A DNA stretch of 8,001 nt from an uncultured Sphingomonadaceae bacterium (GTDB lineage: Bacteria > Pseudomonadota > Alphaproteobacteria > Sphingomonadales > Sphingomonadaceae), in the NCBI GenBank assembly GCA_938003725.1, contig CALKXX010000026.1, positions 1 through 8,001 on the forward strand, given 5' to 3'. Shown here one piece after another: positions 1-5,095 of the stretch; the first letter of the stretch is position 1; each line of letters opens with the position of its first letter. Below the pieces are notes generated by a model. That model was not told the origin of the DNA. It worked only from the letters and a program-made list of their open reading frames with translations, and did no database searches. A program made the translations under genes and the position numbers.

Positions 1-1422
1 CAACAACGCAGGGAACAGGCCAAATAGCAGGATCAAAAACACCGCTATCGGGGCCAGCCAACCGATCAAAAAGCGATATACACCCAACATGCCCGCCGAC
101 AGTTCCGTCTGCGCCTGCACCAATTTCTTGTCGGCTCTCCACCCAATGAAGATGGAGGTCAAAAATGCGGTCAATGGCAACAGAACTTTGCCAACTAGTC
201 CATCGACCGTATCGAAGATATTCGCCTCGGCAAACAGCGGCCAGAACGGCAATAAGCGGACATCAGACCAAATATTGAGCGACAGCGCGCAAGCGACGCC
301 GATCATGAAAATCACCCCGCCGGTGATCCAGGCCGCCATCGGACGGCTCCACCCGGTCTTCTCTTTAACCCAGGCCACGACCGCTTCGAGCAGTGAGATG
401 GAACTTGTTAGCGCCGCAAAGAAAACCAGGACGAAAAACAGCAATCCGACAAGCGACCCTGCGGGCATGGTATGAAATGCAATTGGTAAGGATTGAAACA
501 CCAAAACCGGCCCTGCTGCTGCATCTAGCCCAACCGCAAATACGATCGGGAAAATCATCAAGCCGGCCAATATGGCAACACCGGTATCCGCCAAACCGAT
601 CATCACTGCCGTCGGCGCCAGTTTTGTTTTTTCGGAAACATAACCGCCATAGGTAATGAGTGCTGCCGAGGCGACACTCATTGAAAACAGCGCCTGCCCA
701 AGCGCTTCGTTCATGACCGAAGGCGTTAATTTGGAAAAATCCGGGGTGAATAAGAACGCAACAGCCTTGCCAAATTCACCGGTAAACGCACCATAAATGG
801 TGATCAAAACGAGCAGCACAAAAAATGCAGGCATCAATATGGTAGCCGCTTTTTCAATACCATCTGTTACACCGCGGGCGACGATCCAAATGGTAACCCC
901 CATGAAGATCACATGCATGCTGAGCAACAGCCCATTATTGGCAAACAGGTCCGTCATCCGGTTGGGTATGGTTTCGGGGGTTTCGGATGCCAGTGCCCCG
1001 GCCAAGGGATTCCCGGACAACAAAGCGCCAAAAAAATCTGCGCCCATCACGCCGACATAGTAGAGCACCCATCCGGCGACCACGCTATAGAATGACAAGA
1101 TAAGGCCCGCGCCCAATATGCCGAAGCCGCCAAAAATACCCCAGCGGCGGCTGACACCGGAATCCTCAGCCACTTTTGCGACGCTATGATAAGCATCGCT
1201 GCGGCCATGGCGTCCGATCAAAACCTCTGACAACACCATTGGAAGCCCGATCAAAACAACGCAGCCGATATAGACAAGAACAAAAGCGCCCCCGCCATTT
1301 TCGCCGGCCAATGTAGGAAAACGCCAGATATTGCCCAGCCCGACGGCGGCGCCGACCGCTGCCAAAATGAAAGCCCATCGCGAGGACCAACCTTCTCCTC
1401 CTGGTGCTGCTGCGCCTGCCAT
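1..1422 (-). CDS. Sodium-dependent transporter, neurotransmitter:sodium symporter (NSS/SNF) family, 3' end cut by window
   Basis: A LeuT-fold secondary transporter of the inner membrane that would couple Na+ entry to uptake of an amino acid or similar amine; the substrate cannot be read from sequence. I translated the minus strand from the ATG at 1420-1422 and it stays open for 474 codons to the window edge, so the C-terminus is missing. TM1 carries the family signature: GLGNIWRFP at residues 28-36, followed by NGGGAF (about 42-47). TM3 has SFYSVVAGW, and TM8 has A336-x-x-T339-S340, matching the Na2-site residues of LeuT (A351, T354, S355). About ten hydrophobic segments are visible. The start is supported by AGGGG about 7 nt upstream. 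It lies 66 nt after the HIT gene on the same strand with no clear terminator between, so it may share the hisE-HIT transcript. The link to histidine synthesis is positional only. Confidence 0.93.
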   Translation of the reverse strand, partial: MAGAAAPGGEGWSSRWAFILAAVGAAVGLGNIWRFPTLAGENGGGAFVLVYIGCVVLIGLPMVLSEVLIGRHGRSDAYHSVAKVAEDSGVSRRWGIFGGFGILGAGLILSFYSVVAGWVLYYVGVMGADFFGALLSGNPLAGALASETPETIPNRMTDLFANNGLLLSMHVIFMGVTIWIVARGVTDGIEKAATILMPAFFVLLVLITIYGAFTGEFGKAVAFLFTPDFSKLTPSVMNEALGQALFSMSVASAALITYGGYVSEKTKLAPTAVMIGLADTGVAILAGLMIFPIVFAVGLDAAAGPVLVFQSLPIAFHTMPAGSLVGLLFFVLVFFAALTSSISLLEAVVAWVKEKTGWSRPMAAWITGGVIFMIGVACALSLNIWSDVRLLPFWPLFAEANIFDTVDGLVGKVLLPLTAFLTSIFIGWRADKKLVQAQTELSAGMLGVYRFLIGWLAPIAVFLILLFGLFPALL

Positions 1423-1488
1423 TTCAATCCCCTATTTTACTCGATATGCCTGTTAATTGGCTTTGTTGCAGACGTTACTAGCCTCTCA

Positions 1489-1869
1489 TCAACCCCGAGA
1501 CAATAGCGGGCCAAGGGGTTTTCCGGCAAAGATATGTACATGCAGATGAGGGACTTCCTGATGGCCATCTTTACCAATATTTGCGAGCAGACGATATCCC
1601 GGTTCGACCATGCCGGCCTCCCGCGCCACATGCCCAACGGCGCGCACAAAACCAGTAATTTCGGCTTCGCTTGCACTGGCAGAAAAATCATCCCAGCTCA
1701 CATATGGCCCTTTTGGAATAACCAGAATATGGTGCGGAGCTTGCGGATTTATGTCGTGGAATGCCAGTGCATGTTCATCGTCATACACTGTCTTATTCGG
1801 AATCTCGCCGCGCAGGATTTTGGCAAAGATGTTGCTGTCATCATAAGATAGTCTCGCGTCAATCGCCAT
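1489..1869 (-). CDS. hinT: HIT family (HinT-like) nucleotide-binding protein
   Basis: A 126-residue cytosolic histidine-triad protein, the usual length for the HinT branch, whose members hydrolyse purine nucleoside phosphoramidates and acyl-adenylates. The N-terminal half has the family pattern FAKILRGEIP (15-24), then AFHDINPQAPHHILVIPKG (36-54). The C-terminal triad is H108-L-H110-V-H112, with H110 expected to be the nucleophile and H103 in the preceding loop. The ATG overlaps the hisE stop by one base (TAATG), and a strong AGAGGAG lies about 7 nt upstream, so translation is probably coupled to hisE. A HIT gene after hisE is, to my knowledge, a common arrangement in sphingomonads. Whether it acts on a by-product of the his pathway is unknown. 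The exact physiological substrate cannot be inferred. Confidence 0.94.
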   Translation of the reverse strand: MAIDARLSYDDSNIFAKILRGEIPNKTVYDDEHALAFHDINPQAPHHILVIPKGPYVSWDDFSASASEAEITGFVRAVGHVAREAGMVEPGYRLLANIGKDGHQEVPHLHVHIFAGKPLGPLLSRG

Positions 1870-2189
1870 TATCGGGCTCCTCTCGCAGCTTTTTCTTCCA
1901 GTCCGGAGACGCCTTCGCGCCGCGACAATTCTTTCAAAATATCTTCGATTGAAAGATCCATATCCGCGAGCAGAACAATGAGATGAAACAGGACATCCGC
2001 CGCCTCGCCGGTCATCGCTTCCCGATCATCCTGTACCGCAGCGATCACCGCCTCAACCGCTTCCTCACCCAGTTTTTCGGCCATTTTTGCACGACCCTTG
2101 GCGGACAGGCTGGCGACATAGCTTGTCGCCGGGTCTGCGCCGCGACGAGCCAATATGGTGTCCTCTAGGTCTTTCAATATATCATTCAT
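1869..2189 (-). CDS. hisE: Phosphoribosyl-ATP pyrophosphatase (HisE)
   Basis: Hydrolyses phosphoribosyl-ATP to phosphoribosyl-AMP and pyrophosphate, the second step of histidine synthesis, in the cytosol. From the chosen ATG the protein is 106 aa, typical for stand-alone HisE; there is no fused HisI domain. Conserved MazG-like helices are visible: KLGEEAVE (39-46) and GEAADVLFHLIVLL (61-74), whose acidic residues (E42, E43, E46, E62, D65) would bind Mg2+. It ends with the family pattern SGLEEKAAR. The frame stays open upstream to a TTG at 2243 and contains another ATG at 2198. I prefer the ATG at 2189 because the protein then begins like other HisE sequences (MNDILKDLED). None of the three starts has a Shine-Dalgarno sequence. 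The gene is separated from hisF by two unrelated genes and a strong terminator, so it must be transcribed from its own promoter. Confidence 0.95.
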   Translation of the reverse strand: MNDILKDLEDTILARRGADPATSYVASLSAKGRAKMAEKLGEEAVEAVIAAVQDDREAMTGEAADVLFHLIVLLADMDLSIEDILKELSRREGVSGLEEKAARGAR

Positions 2190-2196
2190 GTTGCAC

Positions 2197-2225
2197 ATTT
2201 GCGCGCGCAAGAGGCGATACGTCAA
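2197..2225 (-). promoter_or_regulatory. Candidate hisE promoter, possibly giving a leaderless mRNA
   Basis: On the minus strand TTGACG (2225-2220) is followed, 17 nt later, by GCAAAT (2202-2197). The -35 is good (5/6 to TTGACA) but the -10 is weak. Transcription would begin about at the hisE ATG (2189), which fits the absence of a Shine-Dalgarno sequence there. A promoter is needed in this short stretch because an intrinsic terminator lies just upstream at 2259-2293. This is an inference from spacing and context only. Confidence 0.3.
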
Positions 2226-2258
2226 GCATTTGGTTCCTCGCAATCAACCGTGCAAAGA

Positions 2259-2293
2259 AAAAGGGTCGTCAAAATCCCCCTGACGACCCTTTT
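2259..2293 (-). terminator. Intrinsic terminator after the GWGSS-repeat PEP-CTERM-like gene
   Basis: A perfect 13-bp stem (2259-2271 pairs with 2281-2293) encloses a 9-nt loop. On the minus strand the stem is followed by a T-rich run (TTTTTCTTT counted from within the stem foot). It would end transcription coming from 2826-2341 and isolates hisE from it. The A/T ends of the stem also give a short T run on the plus strand, so some bidirectional activity is possible, though no plus-strand gene ends here. Confidence 0.85.
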
Positions 2294-2296
2294 GGA

Positions 2297-2325
2297 GCAA
2301 AAGCGGGATTGGAGACCGCTTTTGC
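2297..2325. repeat. Second hairpin in tandem with the terminator
   Basis: GCAAAAGCGG (2297-2306) and CCGCTTTTGC (2316-2325) are perfect 10-bp inverted arms around a 9-nt loop. It lies 15 nt after the stop codon at 2341 and 3 nt before the terminator stem. It lacks a T tract on either strand, so it is not itself a classical terminator. It may stabilise the 3' end of the mRNA or back up termination. The role is inferred. Confidence 0.6.
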
Positions 2326-2340
2326 ACATCTAGATAAACT

Positions 2341-2826
2341 CTATGAGTCTTTGCGTTTCCGGCGTGCGGCTAGCCGCCCAGCGACTAAGCCGGCTACGCC
2401 TAGACCTAGCATCAGAATATTTGATGGTTCGGTAATTTCTGTGCCTCCGGTAGATGACCCGCCCGGAACCCCTCCGGTCGAGCTCGTATTGCCGCCCGTA
2501 GAGCCCCCGGAGGTACCGCCATAGCTGGAACTTCCCCACCCGGAAGAGCCCCAACCCGAAGAACCCCAGCCTGATGAACCCCAGCCTGACGAGCCCCATC
2601 CCGAAGAACCCCAGCCTGACGAACCCCAGCCCGAAGAGCCCCAGCCCGAACTGCTCCAACCGCCGCGGCCCCAGATAGGTGCGGAGCTACCGCCAATACC
2701 GGTTGTCCAGCCACCAGAGCCGGACGATCCGTTCTGACCGCGATACCATGTGGCTTGCGCCGGAGAGACAGCGGCAAGCGTCACCGCAGCCACGCCTGAA
2801 AGGATCGCAATTTTTTTGATATTCAT
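2341..2826 (-). CDS. Secreted Gly/Ser/Trp-rich protein with GWGSS repeats and a variant PEP-CTERM sorting tail
   Basis: A 161-aa exported protein of unknown function. A signal peptide (KIAILSGVAAVTLAAVSPAQA, after the initial MNIK) is probably cut after A25. Residues 57-100 are one GWSSS and eight GWGSS pentapeptides, encoded by a 15-bp tandem repeat at 2536-2655. A Gly/Ser/Thr linker follows (101-130), then a C-terminal tail: EPSNILML, a hydrophobic helix GLGVAGLVAGR, and the basic RRKRK end. This matches PEP-CTERM signals handled by exosortase, except that the first motif residue is T rather than P (TEP). I chose the ATG at 2826 because GGAG lies 7 nt upstream; two in-frame upstream ATGs (2841, 2832) sit too close to or before that GGAG. 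The tail closely resembles that of the neighbour at 3091-3897, so the two are probably paralogues. It is likely a cell-surface or extracellular matrix protein; low complexity prevents a family call. Confidence 0.85.
   Translation of the reverse strand: MNIKKIAILSGVAAVTLAAVSPAQATWYRGQNGSSGSGGWTTGIGGSSAPIWGRGGWSSSGWGSSGWGSSGWGSSGWGSSGWGSSGWGSSGWGSSGWGSSSYGGTSGGSTGGNTSSTGGVPGGSSTGGTEITEPSNILMLGLGVAGLVAGRLAARRKRKDS
2536..2655 (-). repeat. Eight tandem 15-bp units encoding W-G-S-S-G
   Basis: Eight head-to-tail 15-bp units, each starting CCA on the plus strand (the Trp codon on the minus strand), with a ninth Trp codon at 2656-2658. Units differ almost only at synonymous positions, for example CCAGCCTGACGAACC against CCAACCCGAAGAACC, so the peptide is kept while the DNA has diverged. 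Only the unit at 2641-2655 encodes a changed pentapeptide (SSSGW). Confidence 0.95.
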
Positions 2827-2835
2827 AGTCATTCT

Positions 2836-2847
2836 CCGCATGAACCC
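2836..2847 (-). promoter_or_regulatory. Leader motif GGGTTCATGCGG shared with the other PEP-CTERM gene
   Basis: On the minus strand GGGTTCATGCGG lies 9 nt before the ATG at 2826 and its end runs into the Shine-Dalgarno GGAG. The leader of the neighbouring gene has GGGTCCATGCGG at 3925-3914, one base different. Either it is a relic of duplication of gene plus leader, or a post-transcriptional control element. The function is unknown. Confidence 0.45.
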
Positions 2848-2924
2848 ATTCGATTAGAGCTTTGACCATTAGTTAAGCAATTTTCTTGCCAAAGTTACGA
2901 AAGCCACTGTTTTACAACGATATA

Positions 2925-2980
2925 ATGGTTAACGGTTTTTGCGGATTGTTAAAATTGTAAGTTAAACCGACATTAACCAT
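2925..2980 (-). promoter_or_regulatory. CtrA-like boxes upstream of the GWGSS-repeat gene
   Basis: Three CtrA-type matches lie in the gene-free region. On the minus strand TTAATGTCGGTTTAAC (2976-2961) fits the alphaproteobacterial CtrA full site TTAA-N7-TTAAC exactly. TTAACCAT, the half-site, occurs on the plus strand at 2973-2980, overlapping the full site. A second half-site on the minus strand at 2932-2925 is part of CGTTAACCAT, which is repeated exactly upstream of the neighbour gene. A weak -10 (CATTAT, 2928-2923) overlaps its 3' end, with no good -35, as expected for an activated promoter. Binding is inferred, not shown. Confidence 0.45.
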
Positions 2981-3032
2981 AAATTCTGTTCAGAGTGGTT
3001 CAACAACCGATAGACCACCGCCCCCTACCAAT

Positions 3033-3063
3033 AAAAAGGGAAGCTTCTTTCCGGAAGCTTCCC
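3033..3063 (-). terminator. Intrinsic terminator after the Ser/Asn-rich PEP-CTERM gene
   Basis: A perfect 10-bp stem (3038-3047 with 3054-3063, GGGAAGCTTC arms) has a 6-nt loop. On the minus strand it is followed by TTTTT (3037-3033). It lies 27 nt after the stop codon at 3091. It should stop transcripts coming from that gene, and any read-through from the his cluster. Confidence 0.88.
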
Positions 3064-3090
3064 CAAAAAACCCTAAAACTATAATCGTGT

Positions 3091-3897
3091 CTATTTACGT
3101 TTCCGGCGACGACGCAAAATCCGGCCCGCGACCAATCCGCCGGCACCCAAACCGAACATGACCATAACCCCTGGCTCCGGAACGGGAGTACCGCCGGTTG
3201 AACCAATTCCTCCAGACGATGTCTGTCCGCCGGACGTCGAGCTGCTGCTCGAAGAAGAGCTGGAACTGGATGAGGAGCTTGAACTCGATGAAGAGGCTCC
3301 AAAACTGGAACTGCCACCAAAGCTTGAGCTTGTGTTCGTATTGGTATTCGAGTTGTTGCCGTTGTTGACGTTCGAATTGTTGCCGTTGTTGGTATTATTG
3401 CCACCATTATTGGTATTGGCGTTTGAACCGTTATTGGTGTTGCTGCCACCGGTATTAAGGTTATTGCCGCCGGTGTTGGTGACGCTACCGCCGGTGTTGC
3501 TGTTGCTACCGCCGGTATTATTATTGTTACCACCGCTATTGTTGTTCGTGTTGCTGTTGTCGATCGTGATCGTTCCGCCCGATGAACCACCGGAACCACC
3601 GGCATTGCCCGAAGAACCAGCATTGCCGGAAGAACCGTAGCCACCCGATCCGCCATAACCAGATGAACCGCCCTGACCACCTGAACCGCCGGAAGAGCCT
3701 CGGCCCCCTGAGCTTCGGCCACCGCCTGAGCTAGAGCGACCCGAACCGGCTCTCGTCGAACCATATCCGCCCGAACTATTCTTGCCTTGGAAGGTTATGT
3801 CGTTCTGGTTCTTGGCTGGATAAATTGCACTAGCCGGCGTCGCCACAAAAGCGGTTGCCGATACCGTTGCAATCAATGCTGTACGAACAATCTTCAT
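3091..3897 (-). CDS. Secreted Gly/Ser/Asn-rich PEP-CTERM protein
   Basis: A 268-aa exported low-complexity protein with a canonical exosortase sorting signal. The signal peptide spans about residues 1-24 (cleavage after PASA). Then come a short unique segment (IYPAKNQNDITFQGK), a Gly/Ser-rich stretch (41-108), a TIDNSN junction, an Asn/Thr/Gly-rich stretch (114-189, repeated NTGG and NNGN), a run of 19 serines (202-220), and the tail VPEPGVMVMFGLGAGGLVAGR plus RRRRKRK. In known systems the PEP motif and helix are recognised by exosortase in the inner membrane and the tail is removed on export. The ATG at 3897 has GAGG 6 nt upstream; the frame remains open to a TTG at 3939, which would spoil the signal peptide. 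No catalytic domain is visible. Many PEP-CTERM proteins are surface or matrix components linked to exopolysaccharide; that role here is inferred. Confidence 0.87.
   Translation of the reverse strand: MKIVRTALIATVSATAFVATPASAIYPAKNQNDITFQGKNSSGGYGSTRAGSGRSSSGGGRSSGGRGSSGGSGGQGGSSGYGGSGGYGSSGNAGSSGNAGGSGGSSGGTITIDNSNTNNNSGGNNNNTGGSNSNTGGSVTNTGGNNLNTGGSNTNNGSNANTNNGGNNTNNGNNSNVNNGNNSNTNTNTSSSFGGSSSFGASSSSSSSSSSSSSSSSSSSTSGGQTSSGGIGSTGGTPVPEPGVMVMFGLGAGGLVAGRILRRRRKRK
3238..3294 (-). repeat. Poly-serine tract, 19 residues
   Basis: Nineteen consecutive serine codons read on the minus strand. All six serine codons occur (TCT, TCA, TCG, TCC, AGT, AGC), intermixed. The tract is therefore not a simple trinucleotide expansion at DNA level. 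Confidence 0.95.
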
Positions 3898-3913
3898 ATC
3901 TTCCCTCACTTGG

Positions 3914-3925
3914 CCGCATGGACCC
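3914..3925 (-). promoter_or_regulatory. Leader motif GGGTCCATGCGG of the Ser/Asn-rich PEP-CTERM gene
   Basis: The minus-strand GGGTCCATGCGG lies 16 nt before the ATG at 3897, just ahead of the Shine-Dalgarno sequence. It matches 11 of 12 bases of the element at 2847-2836. Its internal ATG is out of frame with the gene here, while the equivalent ATG is in frame in the other gene, so the conservation is not explained by coding. Confidence 0.45.
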
Positions 3926-4004
3926 GAAAAATTGATCAACCGAGTCCAATCTTGGAAATGGTTTCCGAAACGTTAATCGGTGCGCGAGGTTAATTTTGTG
4001 TAAA

Positions 4005-4033
4005 ATTAGATGGTTAACGAAAGCTTATTTCAA
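4005..4033 (-). promoter_or_regulatory. Promoter of the Ser/Asn-rich PEP-CTERM gene, with a CtrA half-site next to the -10
   Basis: On the minus strand TTGAAA (4033-4028) and TCTAAT (4010-4005) are separated by 17 nt; each matches the sigma-70 consensus at 5 of 6 bases. The CtrA half-site TTAACCAT (4017-4010) lies in the spacer and touches the first base of the -10, within CGTTAACCAT (4019-4010). The predicted leader is about 100 nt. The -35 begins only 16 nt after the hisF stop codon, and no terminator is visible between them, so his read-through could also reach this gene. Confidence 0.6.
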
Positions 4034-4049
4034 ACTGTCTCAAACTGGA

Positions 4050-4811
4050 TCACTTGCGGGCAGGAATCTTAGCCTCCCGCAGCGCCGCGTGCGCCTCGGC
4101 TATGCTATATTCCCCGAAGTGAAAAATGGATGCCGCCAACACCGCATTGGCGTGCCCTTTTTTCACACCCTCTACCAAATGATCAAGATTGCCCACTCCG
4201 CCGCTAGCAACGACCGGTATGGTCACGATATCCGCGATTGCGCGCGTCAGCTCCAGATCATAACCATCACGGGTCCCATCACGGTCCATCGACGTGACCA
4301 GCAACTCCCCTGCCCCAAGTTCGGCCATCTTTGCTGCATGCTCCAGTGCGTCAATATGCGTTGGCGTCCGGCCGCCATGGGTGAAAATCTCCCATCTGTC
4401 ATGTTCAACGCGCCGCGCGTCGATGGAGGCCACCATGCACTGGCTGCCAAAACGCCCGGCAATATCGCTCACAACCTCTGGCCGCGCGACAGCCGCGCTA
4501 TTGACCGCCACCTTGTCGGCCCCGGCCATTAACAAAGCGCGGGCATCATCCGCCGTGCGCACACCGCCGCCAACGGTAACCGGCATGAAGCAAACTTCGG
4601 CGGTGCGCCGCACAACATCGATTATCGTATCGCGCTTTTCGTGGCTTGCGGTGATATCGAGAAAGCATAGCTCATCGGCACCTGCCGCATCATAGGCCTG
4701 TGCTTGTTCCACCGGATCACCGGCATCTTGCAAATCAACGAAATTAACGCCTTTGACCACGCGGCCATCGGCAACGTCCAGACAGGGGATAACGCGGATA
4801 CGGACGGTCAT
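4050..4811 (-). CDS. hisF: Imidazole glycerol phosphate synthase, cyclase subunit HisF
   Basis: A 253-aa (beta/alpha)8 barrel, normal family length. With HisH it converts PRFAR plus glutamine-derived ammonia into IGP and AICAR. The catalytic aspartates are D12 (in VIPCLD) and D131 (in ASIDARR), equivalent to D11 and D130 of the Thermotoga enzyme. The phosphate-binding GGGV (81-84) and SGGVG (203-207) loops are present, as is the conserved C-terminal FHFGEYSI. The ATG overlaps the stop of the 95-aa gene upstream by four bases (ATGA), with AGGA about 10 nt before the start, implying coupled translation. It is the last histidine gene before the two PEP-CTERM genes; in many alphaproteobacteria hisE would come next. 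Confidence 0.98.
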   Translation of the reverse strand: MTVRIRVIPCLDVADGRVVKGVNFVDLQDAGDPVEQAQAYDAAGADELCFLDITASHEKRDTIIDVVRRTAEVCFMPVTVGGGVRTADDARALLMAGADKVAVNSAAVARPEVVSDIAGRFGSQCMVASIDARRVEHDRWEIFTHGGRTPTHIDALEHAAKMAELGAGELLVTSMDRDGTRDGYDLELTRAIADIVTIPVVASGGVGNLDHLVEGVKKGHANAVLAASIFHFGEYSIAEAHAALREAKIPARK

Positions 4812-5095
4812 CTAATGTAGTTCCTCTCCACCGGCTTTCCGAATGTGCTTTCATCGATTGGAGGCAACGAAAACATATGTAATATTGAAAAACAAAGACC
4901 GATCAAAAAAAGCGCTCCTAGAAGTGCCCATCTTCTCGAACAAGGCTGATTGCGTATTAGTCTCAGAGACAACAGATATGAGATATAGAATATCGCCGCT
5001 AGAATGATCGCCACTTCAAAATTCGATATCCAGTATCCAAGACCGAATATAATGAGCGCTAGAAAATTGAATGAAATTTTAGCTGATAGGCTCAT
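4808..5095 (-). CDS. Small AT-rich predicted membrane protein, unknown function
   Basis: A 95-aa protein with three predicted transmembrane segments at about residues 10-24, 27-46 and 57-76, joined by a basic loop (RLIRNQPCSRRW), and with a polar, charged C-terminus. I recognise no family. Its ATG follows the hisA stop directly (TGAATG) and its stop overlaps the hisF start (ATGA), so it is embedded in the operon and probably translationally coupled. By my count bases 4861-5100 are about 38% GC, against about 57% in the adjoining 60 bases of hisA, so its composition is unlike the his genes. That may mean acquisition from elsewhere, or just the codon needs of a hydrophobic protein. Tight coupling and an intact frame argue that it is a real gene. 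No role in histidine synthesis can be inferred. Confidence 0.8.
   Translation of the reverse strand: MSLSAKISFNFLALIIFGLGYWISNFEVAIILAAIFYISYLLSLRLIRNQPCSRRWALLGALFLIGLCFSILHMFSLPPIDESTFGKPVERNYIR

Noticed and set aside
89..475. Plus-strand frames of up to 128 codons at 89-475, 393-656 and 797-1060
   Set aside because: They are antisense to the NSS transporter, which translates without interruption on the minus strand and carries the family signatures.
2190..2243. Longer hisE starting at TTG 2243 or ATG 2198
   Set aside because: HisE homologues begin near MNDILKDL; the extension has no ribosome binding site and overlaps the candidate promoter.
2530..2660. Regular repeats that might suggest a CRISPR array
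   Set aside because: The 15-bp units are contiguous with no spacers and encode an in-frame pentapeptide, so this is a coding tandem repeat.
2921..2926. Perfect TATAAT on the plus strand in the PEP-CTERM intergenic region
   Set aside because: No -35 at proper spacing and no plus-strand gene downstream; it is part of the AT-rich control region of the minus-strand gene.
3158..3640. A 160-codon plus-strand reading frame rich in Leu, Val and Pro
   Set aside because: It is the exact antisense of the Gly/Ser/Asn-rich PEP-CTERM coding region; its composition is the mirror of those codons, and it has no family resemblance.
3000..3764. A 254-codon minus-strand frame rich in Ala, Val, Thr and Pro
   Set aside because: It is an out-of-frame shadow of the PEP-CTERM gene. 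That gene has the signal peptide, ribosome binding site and sorting tail; this frame has none and runs across the terminator.
4030..4047. Direct repeat TCAAACTG twice, 10 bases apart, just after hisF
   Set aside because: Short, overlapping the -35 of the next promoter, and without symmetry or a second occurrence elsewhere; too little to call an operator.
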